From NCBI RefSeq assembly GCF_902506555.1, contig NZ_LR732707.1:458001-522000 (forward strand): 64,000 bases of DNA. The letters are read 5' to 3'. The translations under genes were made by a program, and so were the position numbers. The DNA is from Sphingorhabdus sp. 109. GTDB taxonomy: Bacteria > Pseudomonadota > Alphaproteobacteria > Sphingomonadales > Sphingomonadaceae. Positions 8,078 to 16,270 of this stretch are shown piece after piece. Under the pieces are notes generated by a model. The model did not search any database, was not told the origin of the DNA, and saw nothing but the letters and a program-made list of their open reading frames with translations. Within the stretch, counting starts at the first letter, position 1. The number at the start of each line of letters is the position of its first letter.

Positions 8078-9424
8078 GTGAGTGAGCAGGCAGCAGTATC
8101 GGGATGGCGCGGATATCTTCCGGCGGGAGTCCGGCCCTATAGTGAAGCGGCTCCTTTGGCGGCTTTGTTCCTCGGAGTGTCCTCGGCCCTGCCGCTGACC
8201 ATGATCGCGGCGACCTTGACCACGCGTCTCGCCCAGGCGGGAATCGAGAAATCGACCGTCACCGCCTTCGCGCTGACCTTTCTCGCCTATAATTTCAAAT
8301 GGCTGTGGGCGCCGATCATCGATGTCGTCAAATTGCCGATTATCGGTCGCGTCGGACAAAGACTGTCCTGGCTTATCGTGACTGCGGTCTTGGCGATGCT
8401 GTCGATCATCTATCTCGGATCGCTCGATCCGTCTCGGGACATCGCCGCTGTCGCGGTTGCCGCGATCATGGTCGGCATAGCGGGCGCGACATTTGACGTG
8501 GTGATCGATGCCTATCGGATCGAATTGCTCGAGCCCGAACAGCTGGGTGTCGGCTCCGGCATGTCGCAATATGGATGGCGCATCGGCGCGGCCACGGCCG
8601 GCGCGGTGGCGCTGGTGGTCGCGGCGCGGACCAACTGGTCGATTGCTTATTATGTCTGTTCGCTCTTCGCCCTGTTCGCCGTCATCGTCGGCCTGATCAT
8701 GCGCGAACCGAGCCGCCGGCAGGAACCGATGGCGCTGAAAGGCCCGCTGGAAGCAGCAAAAGCCTACGTCAGTCCGCTGGTTGAATTTTTCAAACGGTCC
8801 GGCGCGCTGCTCGTCCTGTTGTTCGTCCTGGTTCACAAGATCGGCGATACTCTGGCCAATCTGACCTTCCGGCTGTTGTTCGAAGATCTGGGTTTCACCA
8901 ATGACGAGATCGCCTTTTATGATGTCAGCCTAGGTTTTTTCGCCTTTCTGATCGGTATTTTCATCGGTGGTATCGTCTATTCGCGCCTGGGCATGAAAAA
9001 GGCGGTGATGCTGAGCCTGATCCTGATGGCGATCAGCAATCTGTCCTTTGCCGCGCTCGCCGCTGCTGGTCACAGCAACTGGGGCATGGCCGGAGCGATT
9101 GGCTTCGAGAATTTCGCCAGCGGTGTCGGCGGCGTCGCGGTGGTCGCCTATCTCTCGGCGCTGTGCAATCTGCAGTTTACCGGGACGCAATTTGCGCTGC
9201 TTTCGGCGGCGGCCAGTATCTTGGGTCGGTTCCTGACCGGAACGACGGCGGGTTCGCTGATCGAGGGCATGGGCTATGTGAACTTCTATCTTCTGACCAC
9301 CGTGGCCGCCTTGCCCGGCGTTATCATGTTCTGGCTGATGATCCGCTATGGTCTGGTTGACCGGTCGCTGGGCACGGCGGGATCGGTACATGCCGAGGAT
9401 ACGGAAGCAAGCGCGCCGTCCTGA
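8078..9424 (+). CDS. AmpG-like MFS permease (muropeptide transporter family)
   Basis: A 448-residue inner-membrane protein of 12 or more predicted helices. The order of features (LFLGVSSALPLTMIAATLTT near the start, FLAYNFKWLWAPIIDVVKLP, then DAYRIELL) fits AmpG, which imports anhydromuropeptides for peptidoglycan recycling and affects AmpC induction. The N-terminal 20 residues are hydrophilic. The start is GTG at 8078, with GAGGGAGA 7 bp before; the nearby ATG at 8073 stops at once. An AmpG-like SLC33 transporter is the alternative. It converges on folC with a hairpin between. Confidence 0.85.
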   Translation: MSEQAAVSGWRGYLPAGVRPYSEAAPLAALFLGVSSALPLTMIAATLTTRLAQAGIEKSTVTAFALTFLAYNFKWLWAPIIDVVKLPIIGRVGQRLSWLIVTAVLAMLSIIYLGSLDPSRDIAAVAVAAIMVGIAGATFDVVIDAYRIELLEPEQLGVGSGMSQYGWRIGAATAGAVALVVAARTNWSIAYYVCSLFALFAVIVGLIMREPSRRQEPMALKGPLEAAKAYVSPLVEFFKRSGALLVLLFVLVHKIGDTLANLTFRLLFEDLGFTNDEIAFYDVSLGFFAFLIGIFIGGIVYSRLGMKKAVMLSLILMAISNLSFAALAAAGHSNWGMAGAIGFENFASGVGGVAVVAYLSALCNLQFTGTQFALLSAAASILGRFLTGTTAGSLIEGMGYVNFYLLTTVAALPGVIMFWLMIRYGLVDRSLGTAGSVHAEDTEASAPS

Positions 9425-9524
9425 TTAGGCGTCAAGCTTGATTGGGCGGCACTGCGGTCAACGCCGGAGGCGGGTCTGTATCCGCCAGGATATTGCAGGG
9501 ATAGCAGCATTGTGACCGTTCTCG

Positions 9525-9544
9525 GCCCCGGCCTGCGCCGGGGC
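9525..9544. terminator. GC-rich hairpin between convergent ampG-like gene and folC
   Basis: GCCCCGGC-CTGC-GCCGGGGC is a perfect 8-bp stem with a 4-nt loop, in the 146-bp space between two converging genes. There is no long T-run (only ACGTTT on the plus side), so it is a plausible but not classical terminator. Confidence 0.5.
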
Positions 9545-9570
9545 ACGTTTACCGACAAACTCGGTGGCGA

Positions 9571-10893
9571 TTAATCCGGGACCTGCTGGTTCGCTCTTAA
9601 CACTTCGCCCGCCAGATAGAGCGAGCCGGCGATCAGCACCGTCTTTCCGGCGCCAAGGGACAGGGACTGCAGCGCGGCTGCGATATCGCCTGCTTCGGTC
9701 ATGGGCGCAGCCGCGTCAGGATAGTCGTCCAGCGCGTGCGATTCATGACCGGGGACGGGGATCACCGTCACGCTGGCCAGTTTTTCGTGCAGCGGCGCGA
9801 TGATCGCGTCCGGGTCCTTGTTGGACAGCATGCCGATGACCAGATCGATTGATCCCGCTTCATAGTCGGCAAAATATTTGGCGAGGGCCAGGCCGGCGCT
9901 GACATTATGGCCGCCGTCGACCCAGACCTCGGCGTCGCTTGGCAGCAAATGGGTAATGGGTCCGGCGATCAGGAAATGCATCCGTCCCGGCCATTGCGCC
10001 CAGCCCATGGCCGCCTTGAGCGCGGCGTCGGAAATGGAGAGCTTGTCCTGATGGCGCAGCATCGCGATGGCGAGCGCGGCATTGTCCGCCTGATGGGCGC
10101 CGACCAGCGCGGGCAGGGGCAGGTTGAGTTTTCCGGCGGCGTCTTTGTAATGGAGCTGGCCTTCGTAAATCGCCGCATCCCATTCCTCGCCGCGGGGAAA
10201 ATGCTGCGCCCCCACATCTGCAGCATGATCGGCGATGGCGTGCAGCATTTCCGCAGCATATTTCTGCGTGAGCAAAGGCGCGTTCTTCTTCGCAATGCCC
10301 GCCTTTTCCCATGCGATGCGGGTCATCGGATCGTCCGGCGTGTCCTCTTCGGGACTGAGCAGAAAACCTTCATGATCGATGCCGAGCGCCGCTATGCCGG
10401 TGGCAACTGGGTCGGTGATGACATTGGTGGCGTCGAGCCGGCCGCCGAGACCGACTTCCAGGATGCAGGCATCGGCGGGTGTCTCGGCAAAGGCGAGAAA
10501 GGCGGCGGCGGTGGTCGCCTCGAAGAAGCTCGGGTTGATATCCTCGCTGCTGTCGAGCACCCGGTCGAGCAGGGTGGCGAGGGTGTCATCCTCGATCAGC
10601 TTGCCCGCCAGCCGGATCCGTTCGTTGAAGCGGACCAGATGCGGGCTGGTATAGACATGGGCCTTCAGCCCTTCCGCCTCGATGGCCGCGCGCAGGAAAG
10701 CGCAGGTCGATCCCTTGCCATTGGTGCCAGCGACGTGGAAGACGGGCGGCAGTTTTTCATGGGGATTGCCGAGACGGTTCAGGACTTCGCTGATCCGTTC
10801 CAGCCCCAATATATCGCGACCGGGGGACAGCATTTCCAGCCGGTCGAGCTGTTTCTGGACCGCGGGGGAATCGGAACGGGCGCCGTCTGCCAT
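9571..10893 (-). CDS. folC: Bifunctional folylpolyglutamate synthase/dihydrofolate synthase
   Basis: A 440-residue Mur-ligase-like enzyme that adds glutamate to dihydropteroate and then to tetrahydrofolates. It has the P-loop GTNGKGS (56-62), the TSPHLVRFNERIR folate-binding block and DGGHN in the C-terminal ligase domain. Length and layout are normal. It is the last gene of the minus-strand trp-accD-folC run, 116 bp after accD, and that spacer is filled by a palindromic repeat. accD followed by folC is the classic proteobacterial arrangement. Confidence 0.95.
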   Translation of the reverse strand: MADGARSDSPAVQKQLDRLEMLSPGRDILGLERISEVLNRLGNPHEKLPPVFHVAGTNGKGSTCAFLRAAIEAEGLKAHVYTSPHLVRFNERIRLAGKLIEDDTLATLLDRVLDSSEDINPSFFEATTAAAFLAFAETPADACILEVGLGGRLDATNVITDPVATGIAALGIDHEGFLLSPEEDTPDDPMTRIAWEKAGIAKKNAPLLTQKYAAEMLHAIADHAADVGAQHFPRGEEWDAAIYEGQLHYKDAAGKLNLPLPALVGAHQADNAALAIAMLRHQDKLSISDAALKAAMGWAQWPGRMHFLIAGPITHLLPSDAEVWVDGGHNVSAGLALAKYFADYEAGSIDLVIGMLSNKDPDAIIAPLHEKLASVTVIPVPGHESHALDDYPDAAAPMTEAGDIAAALQSLSLGAGKTVLIAGSLYLAGEVLRANQQVPD

Positions 10894-10896
10894 CTA

Positions 10897-11009
10897 CTCC
10901 CCTCCCGCTCGCGGGAGGGGCCGGGGGTGGGCCCGAATATTTGGATAAGCTGCCATGGTCATGGAGGATGCTCCCACCCCTAACCCCTCCCGCGAGCAGG
11001 AAGGGGGAG
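10897..11009. repeat. GC-rich intergenic palindrome, family C
   Basis: A 113-bp element filling the accD-folC gap almost exactly, abutting both genes. The left end (CTCCCCTCCCGCTCGCGGGA and on) and the right end (ending GCGAGCAGGAAGGGGGAG) are imperfect complements over about 35 bp. The left arm also folds on itself: CCCCTCCC GCTCGC GGGAGGGG. On RNA it would form a very stable structure between accD and folC, so it may damp folC or protect the accD 3' end. Confidence 0.65.
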
Positions 11010-11864
11010 TTAGGCCGCGTCTTTCCATGCCATCAGATAGCCCATAACATGGGCCAGCTTCTCGCGCAGTTCCTTGCGGTGTACCACCATGTCGACCATG
11101 CCGTGCTCGAGCAGATATTCCGCGGTCTGGAACCCCTCGGGCAGTTTCTCGCGGATAGTATTTTCGATCACCCGCTGACCGGCAAAGCCGATCATCGCGC
11201 CGGGTTCGGAGATATGGACATCGCCAAGCATCGCATAGCTGGCGGTGACGCCGCCGGTGGTCGGATCGGTCAGCACGACGATGAACGGGATACCCGCCTC
11301 GCGCAGCATCGAGATTGCCACCGTTGTCTTGGGCATCTGCATCAGCGACAAAATGCCTTCCTGCATCCGCGCGCCGCCAGCAGCGGTGAAGATGATATAG
11401 GGGCACTGGTCCTTCAGCGCCCGCTTGGCGCCGTCGACAAAGGCCTGACCCACAGCCAGCCCCATCGAGCCTCCCATGAACGAGAAATCCTGAACACCGA
11501 CGACGCAGGGGATCGACTCGATCGTTCCCTTGACATTGATCAGTGCATCCTGTTCGCCGGTCTTGGCGCGGGCCTCTTTCAGCCGGTCGGTATATTTCTT
11601 CTGGTCCTTGAATTTCAGCGGGTCTTCCTGGACCTTCGCCCAGGGAATCAGCTTCCAGCTATCCTCATCCATGATCTGGGCGAAGCGGACCATCGGCCCG
11701 ATACGGCCGTGATGGTCGCATTTCGGGCAGATATACATATTGTCCTGATATTCCTTGAGAAACACCATCGCTTCGCATTTCTTGCACTTGTGCCAGAGAT
11801 TGTCGGGCGTTTCCTTCTTGGTGATCGACGCGATCTTTTTGCGGACATTGCTTAGCCAGGACAT
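11010..11864 (-). CDS. accD: Acetyl-CoA carboxylase carboxyltransferase subunit beta
   Basis: A 284-residue subunit of the AccA2-AccD2 carboxyltransferase that transfers CO2 from carboxybiotin to acetyl-CoA, giving malonyl-CoA for fatty acid synthesis. The N-terminal zinc ribbon is intact (Cys27, Cys30, Cys46, Cys49), and the crotonase-like core has [18 protein letters not shown] and [17 protein letters not shown]. It lies between trpA and folC on the same strand, with a palindromic repeat on each side. AAGGG precedes the ATG. Confidence 0.96.
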   Translation of the reverse strand: MSWLSNVRKKIASITKKETPDNLWHKCKKCEAMVFLKEYQDNMYICPKCDHHGRIGPMVRFAQIMDEDSWKLIPWAKVQEDPLKFKDQKKYTDRLKEARAKTGEQDALINVKGTIESIPCVVGVQDFSFMGGSMGLAVGQAFVDGAKRALKDQCPYIIFTAAGGARMQEGILSLMQMPKTTVAISMLREAGIPFIVVLTDPTTGGVTASYAMLGDVHISEPGAMIGFAGQRVIENTIREKLPEGFQTAEYLLEHGMVDMVVHRKELREKLAHVMGYLMAWKDAA

Positions 11865-11885
11865 GATTTACCCTTATCTTCTGTT

Positions 11886-11954
11886 CCGTTCGTCTCGAGC
11901 GTAGTCGAGAGACTTTTTGTACGCAGGCATCTCGACTTCGCTCGATGCGAACGG
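11886..11954. repeat. Intergenic palindromic repeat, family A copy 2
   Basis: The element has 25-bp arms at 11886-11910 (beginning CCGTTCGTCTCGAGCGTAGT) and 11930-11954 (ending GATGCGAACGG), pairing at 22 of 25 positions around a 19-nt loop. It lies between trpA and accD. The right arm, read in reverse complement, is identical over 25 bases to the left arm of the copy at 14252, showing they are the same element. Confidence 0.7.
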
Positions 11955-11964
11955 TTTTTCAAAT

Positions 11965-12762
11965 TCACCCGTGTCTAGCCACTCTGATAGCATCGGAAAG
12001 CGACTTTACATAGTCCCTGACATGGGGCGCGGCATCCTTGCCATATTCGCCGACAATCTCGACAATCGCCGAGCCGACGACGACGCCATCCGCGACGCGG
12101 GCGATATCGGCGGCCTGTTCGGGCGTACGCACGCCAAAGCCGACGGCGACCGGCAGATCGGTGCCCGCTTTCAGCCGGGCGACCGCTTCCTCGATGCTGG
12201 CCTGGGCCGCCTGTTGCTGGCCGGTGATTCCGGCGACGGATACATAGTACAGAAAGCCGCTGGCATTGCTCAATATCTGTGGCAGGCGCTCCGCATCGGT
12301 GGTCGGGGTGGCAAGGCGGATCACCGCAACATCCTTGGCGCGCAGCGCGTCCCCAAGGCTTTCGTCTTCCTCGACCGGAATATCAACGCAGATCACCGCA
12401 TCGACACCGGCATCGACGCAGGCATTGGCGAACCACTCGGAGCCCCGGATGGTCATCGGATTGGCATAGCCCATCAGCACCAGCGGCGTGTCCGGGTGAC
12501 GCTGACGAAATTCCCTCGCCATGTTGAAGATGTTTGCGGTCGTGGTGCCCGCTGCAAGGCTACGGATATCCGCTTCCTGGATCGAGGGACCATCGGCCAT
12601 CGGATCGGTGAACGGCATGCCGAGTTCGATGATATCTGCGCCACCTTCGACCAGCGCATCGAGAATGGCACCGGTATCGGCAGGGGTCGGATCGCCAGCG
12701 GTGACAAAGGTGACCAGGGCCGCGCGGTCGGCGGGGAAGGATGAGGAGAGGCGATCAGTCAT
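11965..12762 (-). CDS. trpA: Tryptophan synthase alpha chain
   Basis: A 265-residue TIM barrel that cleaves indole-3-glycerol phosphate to indole, which is channelled to TrpB. The catalytic residues are present: Glu46 in IELGMPFTDPMADGP and Asp57 in the same block. The start at 12762 (MTDRLSSSFPADR) fits the family; an in-frame ATG at 12801 would overlap the upstream small ORF by about 50 bp and is unlikely. The ATG overlaps the end of that ORF by 8 bp, suggesting coupled translation. trpB and trpA are therefore not directly adjacent here, which is unusual. Confidence 0.95.
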   Translation of the reverse strand: MTDRLSSSFPADRAALVTFVTAGDPTPADTGAILDALVEGGADIIELGMPFTDPMADGPSIQEADIRSLAAGTTTANIFNMAREFRQRHPDTPLVLMGYANPMTIRGSEWFANACVDAGVDAVICVDIPVEEDESLGDALRAKDVAVIRLATPTTDAERLPQILSNASGFLYYVSVAGITGQQQAAQASIEEAVARLKAGTDLPVAVGFGVRTPEQAADIARVADGVVVGSAIVEIVGEYGKDAAPHVRDYVKSLSDAIRVARHG

Positions 12763-12994
12763 GATTATCCCTAACGACGTTCCAAATTCCGTATAAAGCA
12801 AGCGCTATAGAAAGTGCGGTTGCTGAAACATAATCTCCAAAATCTAGGAGATCGTCATAATCTTGAGCCCAGTGGGCAGCAGCTCTTACCAAGAGATGGA
12901 TTGAAGTAAAGCCGAGTAGAAAAACTCCAACACCCGTCCAGCGAACTTTAATGTCCCCCTGATCCGTTATCCGATGGAAATGAATCCATTTCAC
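12755..12994 (-). CDS. Small membrane protein wedged between trpB and trpA
   Basis: A 79-residue ORF starting with GTG at 12994; an in-frame TTG at 13006 would overlap the trpB stop. It has two hydrophobic segments: one near the middle (VRWTGVGVFLLGFTSIHLLV) and one near the C-terminus (SATALSIALALYGIWNVV), joined by an acidic stretch (AQDYDDLLDFGDY). Base composition is visibly more AT-rich than the flanking trp genes, hinting at a later insertion. It begins 8 bp after trpB and its stop lies inside trpA, so it is embedded in the operon and likely translated. I do not recognise the family; nothing suggests a role in tryptophan synthesis. Confidence 0.6.
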   Translation of the reverse strand: MKWIHFHRITDQGDIKVRWTGVGVFLLGFTSIHLLVRAAAHWAQDYDDLLDFGDYVSATALSIALALYGIWNVVRDNHD

Positions 12995-13002
12995 TAGTCT
13001 TT

Positions 13003-14238
13003 TCAAATCTCGGTCCCCAGCGCCTCGGCGACGGTAAAAATATCCTTGTCGCCACGTCCGCAAAGGTTCGCCAATATGATCTGGTCCCGATCCATCTTCA
13101 CCGCTTCGCGCACCACCGCTGCAATCGCATGGCTCGGTTCGAGCGCGGGAATGATGCCTTCGGTGCGGCAGAGCAGCTGGAAGGCGTCGAGGGCTTCGGT
13201 GTCGGTGGCGCTGTCATAGTCGACGCGGCCGGATTCCTTCAGCCAGCTATGCTCGGGACCAATGCCGGGATAGTCGAGGCCGGCACTGATCGAATGGGCC
13301 TCGGTGATCTGGCCGTCCTCGTCCTGCAACAGATAGGTCTTGTTGCCGTGGAGGATGCCCGGACCGCCGCCCGCGAGGCTTGCGGCATGTTCTTTGTCGA
13401 GGCCATGGCCCGCCGCCTCGATGCCGAGCATCTTGACGTCCGGATCATCGAGAAACGGGTGGAACAGGCCGATGGCGTTGGAGCCGCCGCCGATTGCCGC
13501 GACCAGCATATCGGGCAGGCGTCCGGTGCGGTCGAGCATTTGGGCGCGGGCTTCTTTGCCGATCACGCTCTGGAAATCGCGGACCAGTTCGGGATAGGGA
13601 TGGGGGCCGGCGGCGGTGCCGATGATGTAGAATGTGTCGTGGACATTGGCGACCCAGTCGCGTAGCGCCTCGTTCATCGCGTCTTTCAGCGTCGCCGCGC
13701 CGCTGGTCACAGGGACCACTTCCGCGCCGAGCAATTTCATCCGGAACAGATTGGGTTTCTGCCGCGCAACATCGGTCGCGCCCATGAAAATGGTGCAGGG
13801 CAGGCCGAAGCGGGCGCAGACGGTTGCCGTCGCCACGCCATGCTGGCCGGCGCCGGTTTCGGCGATGATCCGCGTCTTGCCCATACGCATGGCGAGCAAA
13901 ATCTGGCCGACGCAATTGTTGATCTTGTGCGCGCCGGTGTGGTTGAGTTCGTCGCGCTTGAACCAGATTTGCGCGCCTTTGCCCTCGGGCGCATCCTTGC
14001 GGACTTCCTCGGTCAGGCTTTCGGCATAATAGAGCGGCGAGGGGCGACCGACATAATTTTGCAGCAGGTCGTTGAACTCTTCCTCGAACGCCGGGTCGGC
14101 CTGCGCCGCGCGATACTGTTTTTCCAGATCGAGGATCAGCGGCATCAGTGTTTCGGCGACATAGCGTCCGCCAAATTCGCCGAAATGGCCGCGGTCATCC
14201 GGCATGTTGCGGAAGCTGTTGGGGGGTGTGTCGTTCAT
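13003..14238 (-). CDS. trpB: Tryptophan synthase beta chain
   Basis: A 411-residue PLP enzyme joining indole and serine. The PLP lysine is Lys105 in [14 protein letters not shown], and [21 protein letters not shown] and GGGSNAIG are all present. The start at 14238 is chosen because the frame upstream runs through a palindromic repeat and has no family similarity. It lies between trpF and the small membrane ORF; the 87-bp trpF-trpB gap is nearly all palindrome. Confidence 0.97.
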   Translation of the reverse strand: MNDTPPNSFRNMPDDRGHFGEFGGRYVAETLMPLILDLEKQYRAAQADPAFEEEFNDLLQNYVGRPSPLYYAESLTEEVRKDAPEGKGAQIWFKRDELNHTGAHKINNCVGQILLAMRMGKTRIIAETGAGQHGVATATVCARFGLPCTIFMGATDVARQKPNLFRMKLLGAEVVPVTSGAATLKDAMNEALRDWVANVHDTFYIIGTAAGPHPYPELVRDFQSVIGKEARAQMLDRTGRLPDMLVAAIGGGSNAIGLFHPFLDDPDVKMLGIEAAGHGLDKEHAASLAGGGPGILHGNKTYLLQDEDGQITEAHSISAGLDYPGIGPEHSWLKESGRVDYDSATDTEALDAFQLLCRTEGIIPALEPSHAIAAVVREAVKMDRDQIILANLCGRGDKDIFTVAEALGTEI

Positions 14239-14251
14239 GGGTTCGATATTT

Positions 14252-14322
14252 CCGTTCGCATCGAGCGAAGTCGAGATGCATCTGCGGGTGGTCTGTGTCT
14301 CGACTGCGCTCGACACGAACGG
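14252..14322. repeat. Intergenic palindromic repeat, family A copy 3
   Basis: The 25-bp arms at 14252-14276 (beginning CCGTTCGCATCGAGCGAAGT) and 14298-14322 (ending CGACACGAACGG) pair at about 22 positions around a 21-nt loop. It fills the trpF-trpB gap, ending 3 bp from the trpF stop codon. Same element as at 11886. Confidence 0.7.
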
Positions 14323-14325
14323 ATG

Positions 14326-14970
14326 CTATCCGGCTTCGTCATAGTCCCGCACCGCTTGGCAAAAGGCGGCGATTCTGTCCACCTGTTTGACGCCGGGCGC
14401 GGATTCGACGCCGGAGGATACGTCGACCAGCGGGGCACGGGTGGCCTGCAGCGCCTCGGCCACATTGTGGGGATCAAGGCCGCCGGCGAGGCCCCAGTCT
14501 ATCTTGTGCTTGTGATCGGCGAGCAGGGACCAGTCGAACGAGGTGCCGGTGCCGCCGGGCAGCGCCTTGGCCGGTGCGTCGAACAAAAGCCGGTCGGCAG
14601 CGCCGACATAGCGGCTGGATTTCGCCAGCGTCGGCTTGTCCTTCACGCCCAGCGCCTTCCAGATTTCGAGACCGCTGTTGTCGGCCACCAGCTTCAGCCA
14701 TTCTGGCGTTTCGCTGCCGTGGAACTGGATCACATCCGGTTTGACCACGCTGATTGCCATACCGGTGGCCTTGGGTTCGGCGTTGACGAGCAGCAGCACC
14801 GTTTTGACTCGCTGTGCCGCATAGTTGCGCAATGCGGCGGCCCGTTCGAGCGACACATGGCGCGGGCTTTTCTCGAAATGGACGAAGCCGATATAGTCGG
14901 CACCCGCTTCGACGGCGGCGTCAATGGCGGCTTCGGAGGAGAGGCCGCAGATCTTGATTTGGGTTTTCAT
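14326..14970 (-). CDS. trpF: Phosphoribosylanthranilate isomerase
   Basis: A 214-residue TIM barrel catalysing the Amadori rearrangement of PRA to CdRP in tryptophan synthesis. The catalytic cysteine sits in KICGLSS near the N-terminus and the general acid is in the family block DVSSGVESAPGVKQ near the end. GLAGGLDPHNV marks the phosphate site. The ATG at 14970 gives the usual MKxxIKICG start; another in-frame ATG four codons upstream (14982) falls inside an 18-bp direct repeat. Neither has a clear Shine-Dalgarno. It lies 161 bp after pyrF, a gap holding two kinds of repeat. Confidence 0.95.
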   Translation of the reverse strand: MKTQIKICGLSSEAAIDAAVEAGADYIGFVHFEKSPRHVSLERAAALRNYAAQRVKTVLLLVNAEPKATGMAISVVKPDVIQFHGSETPEWLKLVADNSGLEIWKALGVKDKPTLAKSSRYVGAADRLLFDAPAKALPGGTGTSFDWSLLADHKHKIDWGLAGGLDPHNVAEALQATRAPLVDVSSGVESAPGVKQVDRIAAFCQAVRDYDEAG

Positions 14971-14977
14971 GGGAGGG

Positions 14978-15020
14978 GTCATTAGCGAGGCAAAATATAT
15001 TCGTCATTAGCGAGGCAAAA
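14978..15020. repeat. Short direct repeat upstream of trpF
   Basis: GTCATTAGCGAGGCAAAA occurs twice, at 14978-14995 and 15003-15020, followed each time by an AT-rich run and TTCGTCAT. It looks like a local 25-bp tandem duplication immediately upstream of trpF, next to the family B palindrome. Confidence 0.7.
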
Positions 15021-15029
15021 AAATATGTT

Positions 15030-15107
15030 CGTCATCCTGAACTTGTTTCAGGATCTCTTGAGATTATGCATTGCCGGTGGGGGTCCTGAAACCAGTTCAG
15101 GATGACG
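15030..15107. repeat. Intergenic palindrome, family B
   Basis: The 24-bp arms at 15030-15053 (beginning CGTCATCCTGAACTTGTTTC) and 15084-15107 pair at 23 of 24 positions around a 30-nt loop, between pyrF and trpF. The GTCATCCTGAAC...GTTCAGGATGAC type is a common dispersed palindrome in sphingomonad and other alphaproteobacterial genomes. Transcribed, it would make a long hairpin in the trpF leader. Confidence 0.7.
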
Positions 15108-15131
15108 ATGAATATTGATGACGATGAAATA

Positions 15132-15806
15132 TTAAAGCGTCGCCTCGATCGCCCGCGCCGCCGCATTGGGGTCTTCCGCTCCGGTGATCGGCCGGCCAAT
15201 GACCAGCACGCTCGCGCCATTGTCGCGCGCCTGCCTCGGCGTCACCGCGCGTTTCTGGTCGCCCATCGCGCCGCCCTTGGGACGCAGGCCGGGAACGACG
15301 AAAAAGCCGTCTTTCCAGATCCTGTGTGCGGCCTCGACTTCGTTGCCGGAGCAGACAATGCCATCGAGGCCCGCTTCGCGGGCCAGTCCCGCCAGCCGCT
15401 CAACCTGGTCATGCGGGGTGCCGGTATAGCCGATCTGCGTCATATCATTCCCGTCCAGCGAGGTCAGCAACGTGACGCCGACCACCTTGGTATGCTCGTT
15501 CGCCGCCGCCTTGGCGTCCTCCATCATGGCGCGTCCGCCGGAGGCGTGAATGGTCACGATTGCCGGTTCGAGTACATTGATTGCCTGCATCGCCTTGGCG
15601 ACGGTATTGGGAATGTCGTGCAGCTTGAGATCGAGAAAGATCGGCAGGTCGAGCTTCTGGATTTCGTGCACACCATGGTGGCCGTGGGCGCAGAAAAATT
15701 CGAGACCGAGTTTCAGGCCGCCGACATGGCCCTTGACCGACTGGGCAATCGCGATGGCCCGGTCGAGGTCGGGTGTGTCGATTGCGACGAAAATCGGGTT
15801 GGTCAT
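15132..15806 (-). CDS. pyrF: Orotidine 5'-phosphate decarboxylase
   Basis: A 224-residue TIM barrel carrying out the last step of UMP synthesis. The catalytic D-K-x-x-D array is in FLDLKLHDIPNT (Asp59, Lys61, Asp64), and VTLLTSL and VPGLRPKGG are typical phosphate-binding segments. Its ATG overlaps the lapA stop (ATGA), so the two are translationally coupled. The pyrF-trpF-trpB-trpA-accD-folC order is familiar from sphingomonads. Confidence 0.96.
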   Translation of the reverse strand: MTNPIFVAIDTPDLDRAIAIAQSVKGHVGGLKLGLEFFCAHGHHGVHEIQKLDLPIFLDLKLHDIPNTVAKAMQAINVLEPAIVTIHASGGRAMMEDAKAAANEHTKVVGVTLLTSLDGNDMTQIGYTGTPHDQVERLAGLAREAGLDGIVCSGNEVEAAHRIWKDGFFVVPGLRPKGGAMGDQKRAVTPRQARDNGASVLVIGRPITGAEDPNAAARAIEATL

Positions 15807-16183
15807 GCGCCGGGCGCTTTCTTGTTATCAATGGATGAGATTGCCGGAGCGGGTTCGGCAGCGGGTGTTGGCGTCGGGGCCGCGGTGGTGGCTGGGGTTG
15901 GAGCAGGGGCTGGTGTCCGGCTGACAGCGGATGCTTGAGCGGTGGTGGGTCTTGCGGCTTCTTCCAGCGTCTTGATCCGGCGGGAGAGCCGCCATTTGGA
16001 ACCTCTCAGCAGCAGCCATGTCGGCAGAAAACCGAGCAGGAAAGCGCCGACGACAAAAGTCGAAACCCGAGCTTCGACAACCGCCGCACCCAGATCCAGC
16101 GAAGCGCGCGCCTCGTTGGTCCACCAGAAGATGAACGTCGCCACCAGCAGGAGGACCCAGAAGAGGATTTTGATGAATTGCAT
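15803..16183 (-). CDS. lapA: LapA-domain membrane protein (DUF1049)
   Basis: A 126-residue inner-membrane protein with two helices (about 1-21 and 43-60), typical of the LapA/DUF1049 domain, followed by a helical RRIKTLEE segment. The last 45 residues are low-complexity Pro/Ala/Thr. In Enterobacteria LapA acts with LapB in control of LPS synthesis; in alphaproteobacteria it is usually upstream of pyrF, as here. No lapB lies in the window. The final four bases overlap pyrF. Confidence 0.8.
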   Translation of the reverse strand: MQFIKILFWVLLLVATFIFWWTNEARASLDLGAAVVEARVSTFVVGAFLLGFLPTWLLLRGSKWRLSRRIKTLEEAARPTTAQASAVSRTPAPAPTPATTAAPTPTPAAEPAPAISSIDNKKAPGA

Positions 16184-16270
16184 GCCGCACCCTTTATGCC
16201 GTGTTCGAGCCTATCCTAGTCCTAAAAAAGGCCAGTGGCCAGATGCTATGCAACCGTCGCGGAAAAGACC

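Noticed and set aside
13840-14985. 381-codon plus-strand frame across trpB-trpF
   Set aside because: It spans a repeat and parts of two genes with clear catalytic motifs on the other strand.
16184-16270. Terminator between purB and lapA (GGCC-ACT-GGCC then T6 on the minus strand)
   Set aside because: A 4-bp stem is too short to support, even with the T-run.
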